A stretch of 64,000 nucleotides of DNA. Origin: Myoxocephalus aenaeus (lineage: Eukaryota > Chordata > Actinopteri > Perciformes > Cottidae). Position 1 is the stretch's first letter, and each line of letters opens with the position of its first letter. The DNA lies in assembly GCA_038501785.1 (NCBI GenBank), contig JBAMJR010000002.1, positions 1,293,001 to 1,357,000 of the forward strand, written 5' to 3'. The notes beneath the pieces are model-generated. The model did no database searches. It saw only the letters and a list, made by a program, of their open reading frames with translations, and was not told the DNA's origin. The position numbers and the translations under genes were made by a program. Shown here piece by piece: positions 56,892-64,000 of the stretch.

Positions 56892-57290
56892 TTGTAACGC
56901 TACTAACGTTAGCTACTAACGTTAGCTACTAACGTTAGCTACTAACTATACATCGTTACTTGTAACGTTAGCCACTAAACGTTACAACATTACGACGTTA
57001 CAACGTTACTAAATGTTACAACATTACTAACGTTACAACGTTACTTGTAACGTTAGCCACTAAACATTACAACATTACTAACGTTACAACGTTACTTGTA
57101 ACGTTAGCCACTAAACATTATAACATTACTAACGTTACAACGTTACTTGTAGCCACTAAATGTTACAACATAACGTTAGCCGCTAACATTACTTGTTAGC
57201 GGCTAACGTTACACATTACCAACGTTACAACATTACTTGTAACATTAGCACTAACGTTACAATATTACTAACGTTACAACATTACTAACA
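56892..57290. repeat. AACGTT-rich satellite, 51-bp higher-order unit
   Basis: Short words AACGTTAC, AACGTTAGC, AACATTAC and ACTTGTAACG alternate for 400 bp. Between about 57040 and 57145 a 51-bp unit (ACGTTACTTGTAACGTTAGC, CACTAAACATTACAACATTA, CTAACGTTACA) repeats twice with few changes. The word AACGTT is its own reverse complement, so the array can pair with itself in many registers. Confidence 0.95.
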
Positions 57291-57294
57291 ATAA

Positions 57295-58970
57295 AGGAGG
57301 AGGTGTGGTGGAAATCAACCTTTTTCATTTTCTTTAGAGAAACAAACATGATTTGAAACACTCAAATGTCTTTAAGCATTTATTGAACAGCTACTTAATT
57401 AATAATTCAATTGAATGGATAGAGCTCTTGCACCACAGATGGTTCAGAGATCTAACCCCAAGAAAAGGTTTATACACATTAGTTTATGTATCTGCTGATG
57501 CACCAGGGCAAAGATCCCGGCCTTGGTGCACGTCTGTTTTGTCTACAGGGCTCTGGGGGAAAGGGGGAGAACTGGAAGACGATCCAGCACGTCAGACATA
57601 AAACAATAATAAGATACACTTGTTATTTGAACCTGTTGATGTCGCCGAGTTGGTGAGGTCAGGATGAGCCGTCTCATGTCTGTTCAGGGTTCAGCAATAC
57701 AAGTTACAGTTCTAAAAAGAGCAATATGATCCATTTCCACAACAGGAGGCACTATCACTACAATAACTACATGAAATAAAAACTCAAATGTAATATTTTT
57801 GGTCATTTCGTACCATGTAAGTACCCATTTTCATTCCCAACACACTAAGTTGCACGGCACTTTTGGCTTGGGTTAAAATAAGAACATGTCAGTGAACACA
57901 ACAACAACAATAATACATGGTTCCACACTGGTCTCCTGGGTGAAAGTCCTGTTTGTTTGTCCCAATTATCCTCCCCTCACCAAAGTGGGCATTTTTACTC
58001 TTTATTGTAAGAAACTGAAGCGCGCCTTGTGTGTCGGCATCAGATGGCGAGCGGCGTGACAAAGCGCAGGTATTTGACGCCCTGGGAATCACAACGGGCC
58101 GCTTGTTTGTGCACACAAGTAATAATTCATGACTTCAATTGAATTAGATTGTTCCCACTGATTCATTCATGGGCAATATTTAAATAATGATATAATATCG
58201 CCTGTGCACAGAGCCAAGTCATTGATTCCACCCGCCGCATGCCTGTGGTTGTCCTTGGTGGTAGTTCGCTCTGGAGATAGTGACTCTTTCATTCAGCTTG
58301 AGCTCGGGGATGAGTTATCGAGGCATGTTGACAACACTTGCTTTGCCCGGGGTTATTGTTAGTAAAAGGGAATTAACCAGGCTGTTGAGAGCTATCTTCA
58401 GCAATATGCTGACTTAGAGATAGCGATACTTGAAGCAGGTGCACGGCACTTCCTGCTTCTGGGAGGAAGTCTGGTCAGCTGGTATGAACCAAAACGTGGG
58501 GACAACTTGTTTAAATCACAGCAAAGCAATTCAAACATGTACACACAAATGAATAAATCGTGGCTCAGTTATATAAATTTTCTCTGTCTATGGCCACTCA
58601 CGGACTCCATAGATTTCTGAGAAAACGTGAATTCTGAAGTGAAACGACCTTTGCTGAGCAACAACAACTGTGGCCCCTTTTCCGAGGACACAAGGCTCAA
58701 ACAGCAGCACCACTAAAAGAGTCCTGTTTGCTGACATTAGCCATGCTAAGCTAACGGCCAACGTGCATTCAATTGGGCACGAGTGGGTTTTATTCCTGAT
58801 GAGTTCGACCTTTCATTTGTAAGAAAGTAATTTTTAGTTTAATAGACTCACTTTAATTTCAGTTCAACTTCAAAAGGATAAGATTCTAAATGTGTGTGTT
58901 TAAATATTAAAATGCTGATCTACAGCTGCGCGTGTGTGTGCACGATTAAACAATGGGTCTCGAGATGAAG
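57295..58970. other. Gene-free stretch with one dispersed repeat
   Basis: No gene was recognised. It contains the repeat copy at 57930-57975. Confidence 0.4.
57930..57975 (+). repeat. Dispersed repeat, copy 2 (partner at 11493-11540)
   Basis: GTCTCCTGGGTGAAAGTCCT followed by GTTTGTTTGTCCCA and ATCCTCCCC is closely similar to the copy at 11493. Confidence 0.65.
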
Positions 58971-58973
58971 GCA

Positions 58974-58976
<3 letters not shown>

Positions 58977-59035
<59 letters not shown>
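58977..59035. repeat. (GT)n microsatellite
   Basis: This is a pure GT run of 59 bp. Confidence 0.97.
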
Positions 59036-59036
<1 letters not shown>

Positions 59037-59198
59037 ACGAGCGACTTGAAGCTCGGTGCGCTGCTGAATCAGTATTTCATGATGGAATCACTTCGGCTGC
59101 GTCTAAATGCCTCAACTCACTGGAGGGAAGTCCTGGAAGTGAAGAGAGACGGCGCTGCTCACCCGGGGGTCATTACAGATAATTAAAGGAGCGGGGCC

Positions 59199-60256
59199 AC
59201 GGTCCTACAGCGGGGCCAGTGGTCCTACAGCAGGGGGCAGTGGTCTATACAGCGGGGGGCAGTGGTCTATACAGCGGGGGGCAGTGGTCTATACAGCGGG
59301 GCCAGTGGTCCTACAGAGGGGCCAGTGGTCCTACAGCGGGGCCAGTGGTCCTACATTGTGGCCAGTGGTCCTACAGCGGGGCCAGTGGTCCTACAGAGGG
59401 GCCAGTGGTCCTACAGAAGGGCCAGTGGTCCTACAGCGGGGCCAGTGGTCCTACATTGTGGCCATTGGTCCTACAGAGGGGCCAGTGGTCCTACAGCGGG
59501 GCCAGTGGTCCTACAGAGGGGCCAGTGGTCCTACAGAGGGGCCAGTGGTCCTACAGCGGGGCCAGTGGTCCTACATTGTGGCCAGTGGTCCTACAGAGGG
59601 GCCAGTGGTCCTACAGCGGGGCCAGTGGTCCTACATTGTGGCCAGTGGTCCTACAGCGGGGCCAGTGGTCCTACAGAGGGGCCAGTGGTCCTACAGCGGG
59701 GCCAGTGGTCCTACATTGTGGCCAGTGGTCCTACAGCGGGGCCAGTGGTCCTACAGCGGGGCCAGTGGTCCTACAGAGGGGCCAGTGGTCCTACAGCGGG
59801 GCCAGTGGTCCTACAGCGGGGCCAGTGGTCCTACAGCGGGGCCAGTGGTCCTACATTGTGGCCATTGGTCCTACAGCGGGGCAAGTGGTTCTACAGAGGG
59901 GCCAGTGGTCTATACAGCGGGGCCAGTGGTCCTACAGCAGGGGGCAGTGGTCCTACAGCAGGGGGCAGTGGTCCTACAGAGGGGCCAGTGGTCCTACAGC
60001 AGGGGCCAGTGGTCCTACAGCGGGGCCAGTGGTCCTACAGCGGGGGCCAGTGGTCCTACAGAGGGGCCAGTGGTCCTACAGCGGGGGCCAGTGGTCCTAC
60101 AGAGGGGCCAGTGGTCCTACAGCAGGGGCCAGTGGTCCTACAGAGGGGCCAGTGGTCCTACAGAGGGGCCAGTGGTCCTACAGCAGGGGCCAGTGGTCCT
60201 ACAGTGGGGCCAGTGGTCCTACAGCGGGGGCCAGTGGTCCTACAGAGGGGCCAGTG
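59199..60256 (+). repeat. 20-bp GC-rich minisatellite, about 52 copies, open in all three forward frames
   Basis: The unit is GGGGCCAGTGGTCCTACAGC, with variants ACAGAG, ACATTGTG, CAGGGGGC and a 21-bp GGGGGCC form. Because 20 is not a multiple of 3 and the unit has no TAA, TAG or TGA in any register, all three plus-strand frames stay open for about 350 codons. All encode the same 20-residue cycle (such as GQWSY, SGASGPTAG, PVVLQR), only phase-shifted. The minus strand is closed by TAG in each unit. I treat this as tandem repeat, not a gene. It ends about 370 bp before the CpG-rich flrt2 upstream region. Confidence 0.95.
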
Positions 60257-60570
60257 GCGTGAAACCCCAGCTAATAAGGCCCTTCAGGGACACGGCGACA
60301 GCGCACACAGTCAACAAGACGGGGAGGGAAACAGAAGTCGTGCCTTTTCATTGAGAGTGTGACTTTCAGTCCAATTCCTGGATTTTTGTGATTAAAATGC
60401 AAATGGCGGCCCGGCGGTGAAAGGTAGGCCGGGAGAATGGCATGTAGGGATAAAAGTGTGTTGAGAGACAAACTATTTTCTGCAGTGTGAGGGCAGCAGG
60501 GAGGATCTGTGGCGTACAGCCATCACGGAGCTGCTGGAGGAGACATTCTTTACTCCGAGGAGGGGAGGAG
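60257..60570. other. Upstream flank of the candidate flrt2 promoter
   Basis: No gene is seen. GGGATAAAAGTG at about 60447 is a weak TATA-like word on the plus strand. Confidence 0.3.
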
Positions 60571-60603
60571 GGGTGAGAGAGGGAGGAGGGAGAGAGGGAG
60601 AGA

Positions 60604-60646
<43 letters not shown>

Positions 60647-60656
60647 GAGGGAGGTG
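60571..60656. repeat. Purine (GA)n tract
   Basis: A GGGA/GAGA run lies directly before the CpG-rich block. Such tracts can lie in promoters as GAGA/H-DNA-type sequence. Function is not shown. Confidence 0.93.
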
Positions 60657-61250
60657 AGCAGAGCGCACACGTCGCACTATCAACTGGATCCATCAAAGAA
60701 AACAACTCGCGGGGAGTCCGGGCTCTGAGCTGCGTCGGTCGGCTACTCAAGGCAAGTTTGCGCCCCGCACTGCACAGCGCCTCGGACGGACGCAGCTGGC
60801 CGCCATGGCCCGGGGAGAGCACTTCGGCGGGCGCGTCCTCGCGGAGCGTGGAAGGGGAGAGGTGAACACCCTGCCGCCGCTTTCTGTCGCTCCTCACGCG
60901 GAGTGCTGTTGAGTTAAAAGCGGAGGAGCTCCGTTTGTGAAGCGCCCCCGGGGAGCTGGAGAACCAGACGCGCGCACACACACACACACACACGCGCGTA
61001 CACACACATAAAGTGCGGACAGCGGTGAGGACGGACGCGCAGCCTCAGCCGAGGGGGACCCATGCGGGCAGATATGACAATGTTCCGTAGACTCACCGGG
61101 TTCACGCTGCTCTTCGGGACCGACTCGCAGACCCGAACGGACCGCGGCTCTTTGGCACGCAGCGGGACCGCGTGACGGCGCGGAGGCGCGGGGAGAAAAG
61201 CGGAGAAAGTTGAACGCGGTCTCGGGTTTTTTTTTGTAATGGATAAAGGC
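60657..61250 (+). promoter_or_regulatory. flrt2: CpG-rich candidate promoter and leader exon(s) of flrt2
   Basis: This is the densest CpG region in the last 18 kb and lies 2.5-3.1 kb before the flrt2 start codon. FLRT genes have non-coding leader exons (family knowledge), so a first exon is expected upstream. Candidate donors on the plus strand are GAGAG|GTGAAC (GT at 60862), AGCG|GTGAGG (GT at 61025) and CAAAG|GTACAG (GT at 61257). Which is used cannot be decided from sequence alone. A CA run lies at 60975-60992. Confidence 0.5.
60805..60912 (+). other. 35-codon upstream ORF with strong Kozak context in the candidate leader
   Basis: GCCGCCATGGCC is a perfect Kozak match. The frame encodes 35 residues starting MARGEHFGGR and ends with TGA at 60910-60912. 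If this part lies in the mature leader it would strongly capture ribosomes. If the donor at 60862 is used, the frame would be cut after 19 codons and continue into the next exon. Confidence 0.35.
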
Positions 61251-61259
61251 TCAAAGGTA

Positions 61260-63319
61260 CAGTGGATGCTTCTAATAACCCGCGGCAGAGTTGGAGAGAA
61301 ATTGAGGAAATTAAATGACAGTTTTTTTTTAATTTGTATTCTTTAAATTTAATTTTTTTAATATGTTTTCTTAAATCTGAACCCGACGCCGACGCATGTG
61401 TCCATAGCCGTGGCAGTAAAGCTCCACGCAGCATTTAATTAACAATTCCCCACGAAGATGAATTCATGTGTGTTTTAATGAGACGTGTCACGGAGGGACA
61501 GATTACGGACTACAAAGCGCTCCATTCCACAGTTTCCACCCGAGAGAGAACTGACTTTTCCCTCTCTCCCTTGAAGGAGGCTTTCCCTCTCAGTGCACTT
61601 GCACGGTTTAAATTCTCCTTTTGAAATGCTTCATTCAAATGCACATCGCTTTGAAGTCCACCTTTAAACACCACATCCATCTGGAACTTTTAATTGCGTT
61701 TTCTGTCGCTAAATCCACTTTAATCGGATTGCGCTGGCCGCGTATCAGCGCTCATCTGGCGGCGGGGACCGGGGGGCTCTCTGGGCTGGAAATTAAATCA
61801 AAATGAAAGAAAAGAAAAGAGAGAGAGAGAGAGGGAAAAAAGTGTCCTTTACCCCTTCTTCATTGATCTGTCCGTGTCCACCATTTATGACGAGGTCCAG
61901 TGTAAACCAGCTTGATATCTGCAGCTGTTTATGGTTATTATCTGGACATTTTTTATTTATGCAGCCATAATAGTGCTGCCGCCTTCTGCTGTTGATTCTG
62001 CTGCTGTGGCAGCACATTTTATCACCTCATGTGGTCCTTATACACCCCCCACCACCCCCAAAGCTTATTTGATTAAATTTAGCTCTTTCAATTTAGAAAA
62101 GTAGATCACAGATGTGTGTCAAAGAAATATTTCTTCCATCTCTGCCACAAAGAGGCTCCATCAGCACGGGAATGTGAAGAAGCAGGGCGGCCACGGCAAA
62201 CGGATCCTTTAGGTTTTCCTTTTTTTTTTTCTCCTTCTTTTTCTGTCTTTTATAGCTCCCTGTCAGATGGCAGATCTGAAATGACTCATTATGTTGTGAC
62301 TAAATGGCTGCTCCCGCTCCCTGCAGGACTCACGGCCGTCCCCGTGCTTAGCATTCAACCCACCGTTCCCCGTTACTGTGTGTCAGTACAACATTGACTC
62401 AGGGTGGAGCTTCAGGGAAGCTGGAAGCCACCGATGTCAAGCAGTATCTTTCAATCATGTGTGGCAGGGGGGTGGGGGGCATTTGATGGCTCATAAAACT
62501 TGGAATAATGGATCTGGGGGTGTACTGTAATGCAATGGCCTTGTGCTTCACTACAAGCCTCTCCATGCTGAGAGATAGCCTGGATCGATCATTTACCGCA
62601 GGTGCAGGGACTGAATTATTCTCCAGTCCCGTTCCATTTGACAGCTCATGTGTGTCACTCCGGCGGGAGCCTGGTATGCACGGCCCCCGTTCCTCTCCTT
62701 TTGTTTCCCCGGGCCCTAAATCTTGACTTTGGTGGTGTTGTGTTCAGGACGACGCGGGCTCCTCCATTAGGCCACCTGCAAAAACAATTCCCCCTGTTTA
62801 CTGTAAGCACTCGAGTGTTTACTGCCGTTCCTCTACCCGCTCTGTCCCGTAAGCATCTCGCGCCTCCATGTTGGCACAAACATGGAGGCCTCGCGAGCCT
62901 TATCTCTCCTTTTTAGCATGTTTTCCATTAAGCGACGTCGCTCAGAAGCTCTGTGAGTGTGTGTCCCTGTGCTCTATTCCCTCCTTTGATACAACGGAAG
63001 GGATAAAAGCCTTCTTTATGTCTGCGAAACCGGATGTGCAAAGAGCGGGTCTGAATATTTATCAGATGGTTAGACTCTTTTTTTTTTGGAGTAGCCGGTG
63101 CATAATTTGTCATCGGCAGAGAACGATGTGTTTTGTGACTCTGTCTTTGTGTTTTGGGGAGAAGGGGAGAAGGGGGGGAGAGGGTGAGGAATGGAAAGAC
63201 AGTTGGTATGTGTGTGTGCATGTTTGTATGTCAAATAAAGAGACAGAGGGAGAATAGAGCCTCCCGAGAACAGGCCACCCCTAAATATACTAATCCAGCA
63301 TTTCTCTGTTTTCCCACAG
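61260..63319 (+). other. Probable leader intron of flrt2
   Basis: This is sequence between the CpG-rich block and the acceptor at 63318-63319. It contains a T/A-rich stretch at 61321-61370, GA repeat at 61818-61834, a T run near 62219-62231 and another near 63078-63088. No independent gene was recognised. Confidence 0.5.
63302..63319 (+). promoter_or_regulatory. flrt2: Splice acceptor of the flrt2 coding exon
   Basis: TTCTCTGTTTTCCCACAG is a pyrimidine-rich tract ending in CAG, followed by G at 63320. It is the best acceptor in the 700 bp before the start codon. Confidence 0.7.
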
Positions 63320-63763
63320 GTCTCTGGATCCAAATGTCACCCCCCTTGGACTCTGCCCTGGTCGGGGACCAGCAGTGTGTGACGGACAGGCGAGTGGAGC
63401 CTGCGGTGGCTCTCGACTGCGTGGCTTCAGATTGGCCCCGGCTGAGCTCTGCATGGAGCCAGGAGTGAAGCGTCCTGCTATGGTCTGATGTCTCAGCATG
63501 GATGGAGTCAGTCAGAGGACTGGCCACCACTAATGAGACCAACGTTTTTCAGCTGAGGACTAGCATTTACAGGATTACTCCCACGGCGTGCCGTTCTTTT
63601 CCAGCTAACTGCATCATTACCAGACTCTCCTAGTTGGACTGTTCCTGGGTTTTTTGGTGGATGTATACGTCATTGCCTTTTTGATTCTCACATTTGTTTA
63701 ATTCCTTCCAAGTTCTTTTTTTTTTTTGGGTGGGTTTCCCTTTTGCTGTTTTGTTTTTCCACT
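63320..63763 (+). other. flrt2: 5' UTR part of the flrt2 coding exon, with several upstream ORFs
   Basis: This segment contains at least four short upstream ORFs: 63334-63468 (44 codons, starts MSPPLDSALV), one starting at about 63489 (22 codons, MSQHGWSQSE), one at about 63499 (11 codons) and one at about 63661 (7 codons). All end before the main ATG. A leader of this kind usually lowers translation of the main frame. Boundaries rest on the acceptor at 63319. Confidence 0.65.
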
Positions 63764-64000
63764 ATGGAGTTTCTGGCTGGACCCTGGAATAAAGATTGGG
63801 CTTCATTCCTGCAATTTTGGTTGACTGTCATCCTAAGCCTCCAGATGCACTTCAGCCCGGGCGCCTCTTGCCCGGTGGAGTGTCGCTGCGACACGCCGTT
63901 CGTGTACTGCAACGAGCGCAGCCTGACGTCAGTGCCTCTCGGGATGAAGGAGGGCTTCAAGGTCCTCTTCCTGCATAACAACCAGATAAACAATGCTGGC
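63764..64000 (+). CDS. flrt2: FLRT2-like leucine-rich repeat transmembrane protein, first 79 codons (runs off the window)
   Basis: FLRT proteins are single-pass membrane proteins with an extracellular leucine-rich-repeat domain and a fibronectin type III domain. They bind UNC5 and latrophilin receptors and modulate FGF-receptor signalling in cell adhesion and axon guidance. Visible here: a signal peptide (Lys10, then hydrophobic 13-28, likely cleavage near 34-35), the LRR N-cap cysteines C36-x3-C40-x-C42-x6-C49, and the first LRR with LFLHNNQINNAG (68-79). FVYCNERSLTSVPLG (46-60) matches FLRT2 better than FLRT3 or FLRT1 as I recall them. The full protein should be about 650-670 residues, so roughly 88% lies beyond position 64000. 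The coding sequence of FLRT genes is normally in one exon, consistent with an acceptor at 63319 and no donor inside. I choose this ATG because the signal peptide follows immediately. Confidence 0.92.
   Translation, partial: MEFLAGPWNKDWASFLQFWLTVILSLQMHFSPGASCPVECRCDTPFVYCNERSLTSVPLGMKEGFKVLFLHNNQINNAG

Noticed and set aside
59219..60362. Three overlapping open frames of 347-366 codons on the plus strand
   Set aside because: They are products of a stop-free 20-bp tandem repeat; all three give the same peptide cycle and none has a domain.
63154..63468. A 104-codon plus-strand frame
   Set aside because: It starts in the intron and crosses the splice acceptor; only its last 44 codons remain as an upstream ORF in the mature leader.
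1..64000. tRNA, rRNA and snRNA genes
   Set aside because: I looked for A/B-box and B-box-like GGTTCRANNCC patterns by eye and saw none that I could support; a covariance-model search would be decisive.

Overview
This window looks like a largely non-coding stretch of a teleost genome, most likely a percomorph (spiny-rayed) fish. The evidence is very frequent (GT)n/(CA)n microsatellites, many minisatellites, no operon-like gene packing, dispersed repeats that I recognise from memory as common in percomorph genomes, and a full-length L2/CR1-type LINE ending in an (ATTCA)n tail. The only vertebrate gene recognised with confidence is the 5' end of an FLRT-family gene, best matching flrt2, which runs off the right edge.

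Layout. 1-18 kb: gene-poor sequence with microsatellites, fragments of dispersed repeats, and two weak candidates for first coding exons: 4244-4349, which encodes a mitochondrial-presequence-like peptide, and 18149-18172, a short ATG segment running into a GTGAGC donor after a GC-rich leader. 19-27 kb: a cluster of tandem arrays (13 bp, 39 bp, 26-27 bp and 14 bp units) interleaved with remnants of DNA transposons. 27-49 kb: mostly unremarkable sequence with more minisatellites (43 bp x 8, 76 bp x 8), a 348-bp-offset duplication and a 386-bp transposon-like element with long terminal inverted repeats. 49.0-54.1 kb: one apparently complete L2/CR1-superfamily retrotransposon on the minus strand, with ORF1 (zinc-finger-like, coiled-coil, SGNH esterase) and ORF2 (endonuclease plus reverse transcriptase, about 1000 codons, uninterrupted). 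54-60.3 kb: gene-poor sequence with an AACGTT-rich satellite and a 1.05-kb GC-rich 20-bp minisatellite. 60.6-64 kb: a CpG-rich candidate promoter/leader, an intron, a splice acceptor at 63318-63319, and the first 79 codons of flrt2 in the exon that carries the start codon.

How the parts relate. FLRT proteins are single-pass membrane proteins that carry leucine-rich repeats and act in cell adhesion, axon guidance and FGF-receptor signalling. Their coding sequence normally sits in one exon behind non-coding leader exons, and the layout here agrees with that. The leader part of the coding exon holds several upstream ATGs. The intact LINE lies about 10 kb upstream in opposite orientation and is the only other clear protein-coding unit. 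Most other long open frames in the window are artefacts of tandem repeats whose units contain no stop codon.
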